A stretch of 64,000 bases of DNA from Papiliotrema nemorosa. Taxonomy: Eukaryota; Basidiomycota; Tremellomycetes; Tremellales; Rhynchogastremaceae. The stretch lies in the NCBI GenBank assembly GCA_032158125.1, contig JASKOT010000020.1:248001-312000 (forward strand), written 5' to 3'. Below, one piece after another: positions 25,436 to 39,400 of the stretch (position 1 is the stretch's first letter; the number at the start of each line of letters is the position of its first letter). A program made the translations under genes and the position numbers. The notes below the pieces were generated by a model. It was not told the DNA's origin. It searched no databases and worked only from the letters and a program-made list of their open reading frames with translations.

Positions 25436-28400
25436 TCATTCGTCGTAGGCCTCCAAGGCAGCCTTGGCCTCTTCAGGTGTAATCTTGCCCACATCTGGTG
25501 CTTCATTCTCCAAGTCTGATTCCGTCAGCGTATGACCCAGCGGCACGTGAAGAAGCTTACAAGGCCAAAAATCGCGATGCTTAAAGCTGGGCTGCTTGAT
25601 ATAATCCTCCAGATCTTGAACATACCTGTATTACCTCAGCGAGGCATTCTAGGAGAAGAGATCGATCGCTTACTCGTTGTACAGTTCGACCTCCTCGTAT
25701 GTCAACGCAGTTTGTCTCATCGCCTTGATACACTCGACAGCCAATGGGAAGGCTTGCTTCGAAAAGCTGCCCTCCACATTCTCTTTGATCACAGCTCCGA
25801 GATCCTGTATCGCTTTTCGGAATACATCCCCTTCACCCTCTATCAAGCGGTTGAAGTCTTCCAGCGGTTGTTGATTGGAAATCAGTCTGCCATGTTTCGG
25901 TTTGGCAGGCTTGGAGGTGGTCGGAGGTGGAAGTATGTCAGATTCTTCAGACCCTGCGCGGCGTTCGTCCGGCGATGCGGGCTCTAATTTCGCTTTGTGG
26001 GGCGAGAATGGTTCGGCTTTCGCCTTGCCTTTGCCTTTATCTGACCCACCGGCGAACAACTCGTCAATGTCGATGCTGAAGTTTAGTAAGATTTCACGCA
26101 AGGTGCGAAGATGCCTCACTATCCCTCGTCGGGTCGCAGCTCTTCCTTCTCCGCCTTCTTGCGCTGTCTTGGTGGGACCTTCTTCACCTTGAGAGCCTCC
26201 TTGAGTCTCGCCGTTACATCTTCAGCGCCTTTGACGAGCGCTTCTGGGGTATTGAAGTACTTTGTCAGCTCTGGATGTGGTGGACCCAGCGGTTCCGCGT
26301 CGAGATCCTGGGTGAGGGAAGCGTGGAAGATGGCCTCTTTGATACGATGTATGACGGGATTGTATGATCGGTTGACATCAAACCACCTCGCCGGTTCGCC
26401 ATCGTCGCTTGGCATCAGTACCTTGTCAACATACATTCGTCGCAAGCGTGACTCACGGGTCTTCCTCCATCTCCTCATCGTCCAATTCTGCCTCTCGTGC
26501 CTTCTTCTTTTCCGCTTGTTCCTTGCTCGCATACTCGTCGAGATCCATTGCATCGACTAGCTCGTCCATCAGGTCGCACTGTTCCTCCGTAGGCAGGAGC
26601 GGGTGCTCCGTGACGACTTTGCCAGATGCAGTCTTGTATGTGGTCAACGAAGGAAACCAGAAATTGTGCTCGTCCTCGGCAAAGGGCAGCTGCGAAATTA
26701 GCTAATGCGGTCACGAAGCATTCAAAGACTCACTTTGACCCAGAACATATAGTCCAGTCGCCTGTCTTCTCCCGGATAATCCATCTCAGGCACACACAGC
26801 CCGATAACGGGATCGGCTTGATCCTTCAGAACCCATCTTACGATTGCCACCATTTCCCTCAACGCCATACCCTCGACCAGCGATGAAAACTGAATCTGCG
26901 CCTTGGGCGATGTCAAGTCGGGCCAGACGAATCGCACTTCACCCATGAGTAGATGTCGTTTTACCTGGTCGTCAGTCCGGGCCCCTCTGTCTCAGACCTA
27001 CCGCTTCTCGGGGGAAGAAACCAAGAATCTCGACACCCTTCTGAGTATCCAAGGGCTCGAATGTGTCCTTTTCCATAGGCACCCACGTAGACCCAAAGCG
27101 CCAAGCTTTGACAATGTCTTCCTTTGCAACTGGTTCTTCCTCTTCCTCGCCGACGTCTTGTGGAACCTGTTGAGAATTTCCCTTCTGCGACGCGTCGTAT
27201 ATCGCTTGAGTGCTATCAGGCGGTGCGGGCTCTTGTCTCTTGATCACGTACGTGCTGTAGTGATTGACTTGAGCGGAGATCATCGCAGCTAGATCGCTTT
27301 CTTTGGGCGATACATCCAGAGATTGCGCTTGTTGGGCGACATTGCTAGCAAGCTGTGCCGAGGCGGAGGCGGCGGACGCCTTTGTCCCGGGATGTGCTTG
27401 TAGATCCATGGCCGGCTTCCAGGCCTTTGAGAGTGTAGGCGGACGAGCTTTCATGGTTGCTTTGGAGTACTTTATGGGGATGGAGATGGCCTGAGCGGGA
27501 TCAACATCGGGAGATCCTATTCTGAGGTCGATTCCCGAGAGAGTACCGTTGACCACGGCGGGCTTTGGCATGCGCGCAGCGATGAGTGCTTCATCGAAGG
27601 TGCCGAGGAACGGGAGGATCTCTTCGGACGAAGTGTGGGGTGATAGCCGTTCATGTAGTGTTTGTATGAAGACACGCCAGAACTTTTCCGACAGTCGCTA
27701 TCATCAGTCAGAGATGCATACTGGAACCCACCTTGTTCCTGGTCTTCGTCTTGGGTACAGCGTCGTCGGGGTGAGTAAATTCAAGCCCACTATCGTGAGT
27801 GAGAGCATCCAGTGTGGACTCACATGACAGAGAGCTTGACACCGAGATCATCCAGCCTTTGCATAGCATCCTCATACTCATCCTGTCTGAAGGCGCTCTC
27901 TCCTGCAAAGTCAGCTCGGTCATAGAGATCACATACCATCCGTGACCAGCATAACCTCCAAAGCCCAACTCTTGGTATGTTTATGCGTCTGTATCATATC
28001 CAAGGCGACCATGACTGCCGATACCGCTATTGGATCAGCCTCGGCTTCATCCCATTAGGTGCTCACGATTCCCTTCTTCCTCGCCCAACTGCAGGTTCAT
28101 CACTTCCTCAACCGTCTTTGGCTTCGCTGTCTGAATAGCCACATCACACGATACAGCGGCATAGGGTGGATCCTCAGTATCCGGATTGTCCTTGACAAAG
28201 GCGTTGTTGGCTTGATTGTTCGTTTCTGCCCTGATCAGCGTTGATCGTCCAGTGGACAGACGGTCACTCACTTCCACCAAATGACAACACACCAACCGCT
28301 TCCGTCTTTCTCCCACTTGAAATCTGTCATTAGCGCTACCCGAAAGCTGACGGCTCCAAGTCTTACTTTTGGTTCACATTTCCTGGCTATGAACTCCTTT

Positions 28401-28516
28401 GCCAGATCCAGCTTTGCCTTCTTCTGTCCAGTCGCAGGGTCTGGCAGTGCATCTCCCATTGAAGGAGATACATCGAGGCAGTACACCACGAGGGTGTAGC
28501 CTGCTCTTTCCGGCAT
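25436..28516 (-). CDS. KU80: Ku80 (Ku86), DNA end-binding subunit for non-homologous end joining
   Basis: Ku80 with Ku70 forms the ring that loads on DNA double-strand ends and recruits ligase IV. The start at 28516 leads into the vWA domain: LVVYCLDVSPSMGDALPD with a MIDAS-like DxSxS, then LDLAKEFIARK. The beta-barrel core follows: VNHYSTYVIKR, EDIVKAWRFGSTWVPM, KGVEILGFFPREA and IVRWVLKDQADPVIGLCVP. Next come the helical arm (QCDLMDELVDAMDLDEY) and, after a Lys/Pro-rich disordered stretch (KGKGKAKAEPFSPHKAKLEP), the C-terminal Ku80-binding module: QDLGAVIKENVEGSFSKQAF, ECIKAMRQTAL. It ends at 25436 (KAALEAYDE). About ten introns. The spacing to UGGT is 243 bp, same strand. No NHEJ partner lies nearby. 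Confidence 0.93.
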
Positions 28517-28992
28517 GTTTGTCTACACCGGGCAAGATGTCAAAAGATGGTGACAAACTGAGAATGGAATGACAATGTCAACAGAGAGATGACGGTGTTC
28601 TGAGGGTGGTCCAGTCATCCGAGACGCGACCTCTGTTGCCCCTGGCCCCCGCCCTCCGTCGTAGCGCTACTCACCTACACGATTTCGTGCACAAGGGACT
28701 ATAATGGCCACGGATGCATAAGCAAATTACTCCTCCTCCTGGTCTAGGTACAGCATGATCCCTCATTTCTTGTCCGTGGTGCCCCTCGCTTTCCTGCTGG
28801 GGTCAGCGGGACTTGGATGGACGGTGTGGTACTCTGAGGGAGAGGCGTCGGAGTGCTTGCATCACCGCTATCATACTGACACATAACAATTGGTCTATGA
28901 AATCTCTGGACCAAGTCGAATGTCTCTCAGCTGATGATGGTTCGAATGATTGGACTAATGTCCCAACGAACTGCGAGAGACGGGCACCACGG
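28517..28992. other. Intergenic region, HIS6 terminator and Ku80 promoter
   Basis: About 476 bases on the minus strand between the HIS6 stop and the Ku80 start. It includes a C-rich stretch near 28635-28655 and a short hairpin-like CACGATTTCGTG at about 28678-28689. No gene, tRNA or repeat is supported. Confidence 0.4.
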
Positions 28993-30246
28993 TCATATGG
29001 ACGCTTCCTTTGCCCTTTTGTCTTCGCGGACCAGATCTTCAAACACGACTCCTTTTCCGCCAAAGATGTCCAGAGATCTGTGAGCGTCAGCCAAAGTCCG
29101 AGAAAGATGGATATTTGGCTCACGAGCCGAAGGTGAGGTCGACCTTGCCATTTGACAAGGAGTCCACCAGTCCCAGATCTGTGATATCTACGCAGGTCAG
29201 TTACGAGCTAACTCTAGAAGGTGTGAAGCCTACCTTTTGCCCCACCAGCGTATGTACAGGGTATAGCGACCCATTCTCCTAGCTCTGCCATGTCAGCTAG
29301 CTTCTGACGCCCGGTCATCCTGCTCACTCCTGACAAGCTCCTCATCTATCCCTTGACACAGACCTTCGACGTCTGCGGCATGTATCAAAAGCTCCGAGCA
29401 GTACTGTTCTATAGTCTGTATCGTAGACTGAGTGACGTTCGTATCGGTAAGACTCTTCCACCCATTCATCGCGATCACCCATCCGGATTCCCTCTTTCTG
29501 CATCTATAATTATCAGACGAGGCTCTATATAATACGTCTGCTTCAGACAGACAGCAGAGATTACACTCACGAAATGTCTACTACAAGTTTGTCCCTGCCT
29601 ACTTTTTGTGCTAGAGATTTCAGTCGATCGAGGTCGAATTTCCCCCCAGGAAACAGATAACTCGTCACGATGACCTACATCGTCAGTAACCCTGATATTC
29701 CCCACGTCACATGTGTCATATAGACGGTGTCGGAGGCTTTAGGTGGAGGAGTCGATGGGGCGAGTGGAAAAGATGAGGCTTACCTTACTGGCACCCGCCT
29801 TCAACCATTCTTCCGCGTTGTCCTCTGTGATTCCACCTCCAACTTGCATTCCTCCATACCAAGCTTCGCAAGCCTCCCTAGCCGCGTTATCATTGTTCGG
29901 TCCAAGCTTGATTATGTGACCGCCTATCAATGCATTCTCCCTATACAAGTTTGCAAAGTATGCCGGAGGATGTCTGAATATCAGTACCGTTCGACTCGCC
30001 CGCCTGGCTCAGACATTTCTTCTGCCGCAAGATTGCGGGGAGGTGCGGGTTGTGAACTCACTCTGCAACGAAATTCTCTTTAGGTCCACTTGCTCCTTCT
30101 CCCAGATCCAAAGTTCCGCCCACAATCTGTTTGACTACCCCTGCGTGCAGGTCGATACAAGGTCGGAATTGCGAGTGTCTTCGTTTCTGGGCACTGCTTA
30201 AAGACTGTCGCGAGGAAGACGGGTCCGCATTTTCATTCGTTGTCAT
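28993..30246 (-). CDS. HIS6: HIS6, phosphoribosylformimino-AICAR-ribotide isomerase
   Basis: Fourth step of histidine synthesis: opens the ribose ring of ProFAR in a (beta/alpha)8 barrel. The chosen start at 30246 ([12 protein letters not shown]) comes shortly before the first barrel strand [18 protein letters not shown]. Later exons read [36 protein letters not shown] with the phosphate loop, [44 protein letters not shown], then [13 protein letters not shown] and a final exon [18 protein letters not shown] ending at 28993. Seven or so short introns. An upstream in-frame extension to 30510 exists, but it is not like the family and is taken as 5' leader. Cytosolic. The neighbours are unrelated to histidine synthesis. 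Confidence 0.9.
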
Positions 30247-30564
30247 TTCTACCATCTTCTGCTTGACCAGCGCCTCGAAGGTCTGTGGGAAAAGGGGGGA
30301 GAGTGGAAGTGCGGAGGAGCTGAGAGGGATAAAGGTCAAGTATTCAGCCAAAAGTTGGGAATCGTCATTATCATTTTGGGCGGGTTTCAGAAAGATTCCG
30401 AAACGATTGCAGATGCAGCAGTCGCCTGCTGCACTCTCAAAGATGTATGATCCAATGTCTGCGCCTTGGACGCAGCGCATGCATGCGAGACTTGTTCTTG
30501 ACATGTACAACAGATTTATCTACGGGTCGCGATGCATGGTCGTTAAGTCGTGATGGTCTCCTTC
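30247..30564. other. Intergenic spacer, DHX35 / HIS6
   Basis: About 318 bases between the DHX35 stop and the HIS6 start, both minus strand. A minus-strand frame in phase with HIS6 is open through most of it, but it lacks family similarity. I treat it as the HIS6 leader and promoter. Confidence 0.4.
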
Positions 30565-33318
<2,754 letters not shown>

Positions 33319-33568
33319 GCGGGTACTATTCAGTTATGCTGAACCTTTGATCAGAGGTCATGAGCCTTCATGTTGCTCAACAGCGAGAGGCCAGACAGAC
33401 ATTTTGATTCCGCTTTACGGCATGGTGCTGAAGATAACGAGCCGACTCACTAGCCAAAAAGTATAGGCCACAGAGAGCCTTGGTCTATGCATTTTCAGAC
33501 TGTACCATTGCTTCGGGGTCGAGCAGTATCAACAACTAATTTTCTTCACGGCGAATCGTCTCTCTCAG

Positions 33569-35410
33569 ATGTTGCGGATTCTGAGAAATCGCCTGAAGGA
33601 CCGACAATTAACCCTCCTCGGTCGAGCGGTCGCGTTACTTTCTGGAGAGCTAGCTGCCAATGCTGTATTATGGATTGCCGCCGGTCTGGCTTTCCATCAA
33701 GCCGACGGTATATTGGGACTGGCTCTTCTTGCTTGGGTGAGTGATTTCATTCTGGCTATACCACTACGCTGAGAGTACAGACTATAGGTTTGAGGCATGG
33801 TGAGCGGATATGAATACCCCCATAAAAAAGTAGTATAACTGAGGCAATAGGATTGGACGCCGATCACATATCGGCCATTGACAATGCAACGAGACAGCTT
33901 GTCAGTCTTGGTCAGCTTCCAATCACCTGTGGTGAGTGTCTAGATAGGTATAGTCGGCAAAGTTCGTCGCTCATGATACAGGACTGTGGTTCTCCTTAGG
34001 ACATTCGACAATCGTGATCGCGGTCAACATAGCTATAGCAATAAGGTGAGGGCCATGCTTGCATTGAGCACAGTATCTAATGGTAGTGTGGACATATATG
34101 ACAAGCTGGATCGTGCGTTAGCTGACGAGTTCATTTCGCTGCAGCTGATCGGTAGGTGTCGGTAGCGTCGGTGGTATAGTCGGAGCATCAGTCTCCGCCT
34201 CGTTCCTCTTCCTCATCGCTTGCCTGAACACATTTTACCTCTTCCAAGCGATTAAAGAACGACGACGGGTCAAAGCTCACGGGCAAGCACACGATTCGAC
34301 GATGACGGACAAGATACAAGGAGGAGGATGTATGGTCAGGATCATTGGGCCCATCTTGCGATCCGTCGATCGACCTTGGAAGATGTATCCAGTGGGAATT
34401 CTATTTGGGTTCGGTGAGTTAGCATCTCTGTATAAAGATGTTTTGCTGAGGATCAGGATTTGACACAGCATCGTCCATTGCATTACTGGCTATATCTGCC
34501 ATTGCCCAAAGAGGGTCAAACGGTGAATCCATCTCACACGGCAAGATCGTCATTCTCCCCGTAAGTCCTTCAAACTTTGTAATCAATATACAACGCTGAT
34601 GATCTAGTTCCTGGTATGTTGATATGAGATTGCGGAATCGACGTGTGCTCATCATTCAGTTCACGGCCGGGATGACCCTTGTGGATTCGCTCGACTCGGT
34701 ACTGATGTTGTATGCCTATGCCGGTCCGACTCAAGATGCGACCATCAGCAAATTCGCCCTGACCTTCAACGACAAAAAGGTCGCTTTAGATGAAGAGACA
34801 ATTTTGGTACCTACCCTGTCCAACGACCATGACCCAAACTTGCCCATCGAGGGGATAGACGAGGAGGCCGGGCCATCGACAGTCACAGGCGCGTCAAATG
34901 CGAACGAGCAAGTAGGACCGAGTCAAAAAGTTTCAAGTACAACGTCCGCTTCTGGGGTTCCATCAGGTAGCGAGCCGTCAACCAGAGAACAGAGAGTTTT
35001 GGCGAGCAAAGCGAATACCATTTCTTCACTTTCAATTACCTTGACTCTCCTTTCTATCCTAGTCGCGCTAAGGTACGGTATATCGATGTGAAGCGAGCTG
35101 ATCTGACTAGCATCTCGCTCATTGAAATCATGGGTCTCATTGGTGACAACTGCACAGCTTGCCAGGAAGCTGCCGAGGACCCGAATGGAGGTGGCCTAGC
35201 CGGAAGCTGGTGGAGGGCCTGGGCGAGGGTGAGTCTCGTAAAGAAGAATCTGCAGCTGATTCATAGGCCAACGATCAGTCTGGATATATAGGAGCAGCGA
35301 TCGTAGGAGTATTCGCGGCTATTCTGCTCGGATATCACGTAGGTAGATGGGGTTTGAAACGCTGGAGAGAGAAAAGGTCCGGACCAGTCGCATTAGAAGA
35401 AACAGCCTAG
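33569..35410 (+). CDS. NIC1: NiCoT-family nickel/cobalt transporter (Nic1-like)
   Basis: High-affinity Ni/Co importer; in Cryptococcus such a transporter feeds nickel to urease. The start at 33569 (MLRILRNRLK). Exon 1 encodes a first membrane helix. A 19-nt exon (33781-33799) supplies the His of the defining HX4DH motif, read after splicing as GLRHGLDADHISAID. Next come LGHSTIVIAVNIAI, a 26-nt exon (34087-34112), GSVGGIVGASVSASFLFL, GFGFDTASSIALLAISAIA and, with a 6-nt exon (34608-34613), ILPFLFTAGMTLVD. A hydrophilic loop of about 100 residues (34740-35030) precedes the last helices (SISLIEIMGLIGDN; GYIGAAIVGVFAAILLGYHV). The end is at 35410. All family motifs are intact, so the protein should be functional. 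Confidence 0.92.
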
Positions 35411-35686
35411 AGAAGATAAAACCTCTGCCAAGTCATGCATCATTTTGGAGACATGGGCAGGCTCGATGGACTCTGTCGCTATCCATCAAGCGAGGCTCGA
35501 TCATATATCGCGCGTGAAAGCAAATGATAGCGAGCGCCTCGTCGGCCGGTAGATGATGATGACGAGCTTACGGTGCCAGCGTGAGGGCGACCGCGTGAAC
35601 ACATGAATCGTGTTCAACCATTTCCGTACGCCTCAACAGTACAAGCTCGGTCATGTCGCAGTCGATGCAGGGAGGAATACAATCGA

Positions 35687-36019
35687 TTAAGCGAAGCGAA
35701 AGTATTCCCAGCCAACCCAATTGGCGATGGCGAACCAGCAGGTAGTAGGTACCAGTAATGGGATGAGGTACTTGTAGTGACTATCGTTCTCGATTGCCCG
35801 CATGATTCTTTGAGAAATGGACGGCTCACCGAACAACATCTGTAGATCAGCCATCCATTGTCTCTGTCGGTTTCAGTTTGTAGGGCGTACGCTGAGCGGC
35901 AGGAAGTAGGAAAGGCATAATGTCGCCGTTACGATGGCCAGGCAGAGAAACGCGAGCGAGATCAGGTATAGCTTCGCAGTTCCCCATTGATTTTGCGTAT
36001 CGCGCGTCGGTCCGTTCAT
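35687..36019 (-). CDS. Small two-helix membrane protein, PIG-Y/Eri1-like candidate
   Basis: Two exons encode a short membrane protein: MNGPTRDTQNQWG, then helix YLISLAFLCLAIVTATLCLS. An intron (about 35886-35837, spliced to MLFGEPSISQR) is followed by a second helix YLIPLLVPTTCWFAIANW. It ends VGWEYFRFA at 35687. The two-helix plan, with a proline-containing second helix and a W-x-G-x-x-x-FR C-terminus, matches what I recall of PIG-Y (Eri1), the smallest subunit of the GPI-GlcNAc transferase of the ER. The frame stays open upstream to about 36165 without an ATG, so either 36019 is the start (about 90 residues) or an upstream exon supplies it. The identification is tentative. Confidence 0.5.
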
Positions 36020-36476
36020 GGATGATGCCAGGAATGCGGACGCCTTGTAGCCTATCAGCCCTGTGTAGGCAGCCGGGGAAGGGATGTCGAGTGCTTGAAA
36101 GAGTTGTCCAGTGTCGACTGTGTCAATTTCTGAAACTGGTCCTCGTGGGTTGAAACGTCGTGTTGTTGTTGATACACCTCCTATTCATCCTTTCACGGCC
36201 TTCGACCGCTGCATTCTGTACTGGCTATTTCTGGACAACAATGAGGACGATCCATCACGCTTGACTTGGAATATACGAATCGGCGGTCGGAGGACCAACC
36301 TGCGAGCGACGGCTAGCGGATTGTTGATGCGGCTCGTTTCTGGCACGAGGCTGAACAACAAAGAAAAGAGGGCAACTGCGTCGAGTCGGCATTGAGTGCT
36401 ACTTGCTGGACGTCTTGTGAATTCAAACTTTATACAAAATGGCTGTTGGCTAACATACAGGATACTCGTGCGAAAG
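36020..36476. other. Divergent promoter, PIG-Y-like / 5-phosphatase
   Basis: About 457 bases. The left part may include an extra 5' exon of the PIG-Y-like gene, since the minus frame to about 36165 is open and reads as acceptable protein (TGQLFQALDIPSPAAYTG). The rest shows no gene; a long minus-strand frame from 36185 runs into the neighbouring phosphatase and is rejected. Confidence 0.35.
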
Positions 36477-39400
36477 ATGCCTGAACCGCCTTCATTCTTG
36501 CGGCTCAGGCCAGCTCCTGCTCCCCCCTCGACAGATCGAGACGTCTCTCCTACAACGCACGACGCCAATGTCCTGTCTCGACTGGGCGCTCTCTTCACAT
36601 CCCACTCGCCAGTTGATGGCACACGCAATGCTCCGTGTCTGGATCGAGCGCGGACGCTACCGCCCCCATCCCCACCCATCGTCTCGCCGGGAACGTTTGT
36701 GGACCGAACCGCCATCAAGGTTTTGGTGGTCACCTGGAATATGGGGGACGAGCTGGTGAGCCCTTTGCCTGAGCGCATGTCAACAATGCTGAGTTGCAGC
36801 CCAAGGGAGATTTGACGGTCCTTCTGGGCGAGGTCCCGCAGTATACGGCTCCTGCATCTAAAGCTGAATCGATTCCTTCCCTTCCTGTCGAGAACAAACA
36901 CCCATACCACATCGTCGTTGTCGCCGGTCAAGAATGTCCTACCGACTCGGGAGTCCCTCGTGGTCTCGCGGGAGGAATCATGAAAGGCGTACATAGTCGT
37001 CACTCTCATCGCAAGGAAAAGGAAGAAAAGAAGAAGGCTCAGGAGGACGAGCAGTCTAATAGTGGGCCGAATCCCATGTTTGAATTCAGCAGAGAAAAGG
37101 GGGAATACCTCGAGACGGATGAGGATAAAGACTTGGATGAAGAGTCGAGAGCGCCCACGCCTTCATCCACACCAACTCCGACACCGAATACACCTACTTT
37201 GGCAAAGCAGCCTCACATTACCGGGCAGAAGGGATGGAGTACAATGCTTGATGGTGAGACATTCGTCTTCTTCTATAGCCAGACTGACCCAGTAGACTGG
37301 TTCTGTGGACCTGTTCCCACGAGCAATACCATCCCGGGCGGGTCTATCTCCTCCCAAGACGCATCCTCCCTGCCAAATACAACATCCCCATCACCGGTTC
37401 CCATGCTTCAAACCCCGTCCGCTCCGGCTCTGATGCGGTCCTCTACTGCCCCTGGGAGCCTTTCGCCTACTCAACCTATGCATTTCCCCGAACGATACCT
37501 CGCCGCACCTACCATGGCATTCGCCCATTCTCCTCTTGCCCGATCCGCTTCGTCGTCGGCATCTGATTCATCAGCTTCCTCGCCTGATGAAGATGTTCAA
37601 GGAGCCTTTCGTTTCCCTCCACCCGCTTCGCCTGGATTGGAGAGGAGAAAGGGAGCTTCGTTGCCGATCAAGAAAGATAGGCCAGCTATCGTCATTCCCA
37701 ACGATGAGCCGGAGAGAACCAGAGACGGCGGAAAGTGTTACTTGCATCTTGTCAAGGAAAGACTGATGGGGATGTATCTCTCCATATACGTGTACAAGGG
37801 ATGCGAACACCTCATTCAAGGTGAGATTTAACCTTTTCAGCAGAGGCCATCGCAGCTGATCAAAGGTGTGGACAAGGATTTTGTCACGGCTGGTCTAGCG
37901 GGTGGTCGACTGGGCAACAAGGGTGGCATGTGAGCGCATACTTAGTGGTACAAGTCAAAGCTAACGTGTCAGCGGTATCAGTCTAAAGCTCGCCGATCAC
38001 CGTTTCCTCTTTGTCAACTCGCACCTTGCTGCTCATTCTGCTAGAGTCTCGGCTAGATTGGCCAACATCCAGAAGATCAAGCAAGAGTTACGGCTTGACT
38101 GCTTCTTGCCAAAAGATGATCCTAGAGCAGCTTCTGAGGGTGCGTCGGCAATTCATTCTGTTTCCATTGCGCTTATGCTTAGATCTGACGGATCGTTTCG
38201 ATTCGGTGTTTTGGTGTGGAGATCTAAATTTCCGTCTCGATCTGTCACGACTCCACGCGGAATGGCTGGTGGAGCAGAAGAGTAAGCGGCGCGTGCCGGT
38301 GTGGTCGGGACCTCAGCTGATTCTTTAGAATACTCGGAGGCTCTAATGTGGGATCAACTAGGAGCAGTGATGCGTGACCCGACAAAGAACCCTTTCCCTG
38401 GTTTTGAGGAAGGAACCATCGACTTTCCGCCTACGTTCAAATATGATGTGAGAAATAGGCACCTGCAGACTCTTTAGGCTGACATTCAGGTATGGCGCTC
38501 TGTCAAAGCGACCAATCGAGAATTGAGGCGAAGTCTTCGTCGTCGCGGTACGTTGGACAGCAAAGCCCGAAGGCCCTCTGCAGTCGAGGGATCGCCTCGC
38601 ATCGGAGCGACCAAGGGCCTGTCGCATGTGCCGGAGGTCGATGGTGAAGCTCATGAGGAGCTTGCAGAGGAAGTGCTGGAACCTGCCCTCGGACCTGAGA
38701 GGATGAGTGATGAAGATACACGGACGATCGCATCGCGTCGGTCTTTCGAGTCGACCGCTGGTGGCTACACTTCGGGTGGACATTCGACTGCGGGTACAGA
38801 CGCTGAGGACGAAGACTATCCGAAATTGATCGATGCTTCGGCATATGGATCCCGCCACAAGGCTTTGGAAGTAGCGCTCAAGGAGAAGACGAAGAAATTC
38901 CTAAGTCTTGTCAAGATGGACAAGGCGTTGTCTTCCTCCCCATCTCGTAAACTCCTATCGGCGTCAAAAAGGCTCAGGGAGAAGCCCTCCCAAGAGTTTG
39001 ATGCTAGTTCTAGGCGTACATCATTGTCGTCCATAGCTTCACTTGACCCGCCTACACCGATTACGGATCAAGGAGCACCGCGCTTGTCATCCAGCACGGA
39101 TAGAGCCGTTCCGTCGCCCCTGGGTGGGCCCAGACGTCCTTCTGAAGCATCGGCTTTGTCTTCGTCTCCGAATCAGCCTGTCGCCAGGAGGTTCTCGGCG
39201 TTGAAACGGAGTATTTCTGGTCGATCGAGCATACAAGACGGACGGAGTGGAGACTCGCACGAGCTGGGCCCTGAGGATATCGATGATAATGTGGATTACC
39301 GTGAGGGAGTTTACGACTCATCGAAAAAGCAGCGGGTGCCCAGTTGGGTAAGATCATAGTCGTACCCTGAATGCGAAAGCTGATGACTAGTGCGATCGGG

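Noticed and set aside
30247..30510. N-terminal extension of HIS6 from an upstream ATG
   Set aside because: The extra 88 residues have no counterpart in the family, and the barrel begins right after the Met at 30246.
36185..37009. Minus-strand frame of 274 codons overlapping the 5-phosphatase start
   Set aside because: It runs antisense through confirmed catalytic exon sequence (VLVVTWNMG) and has no recognisable feature.
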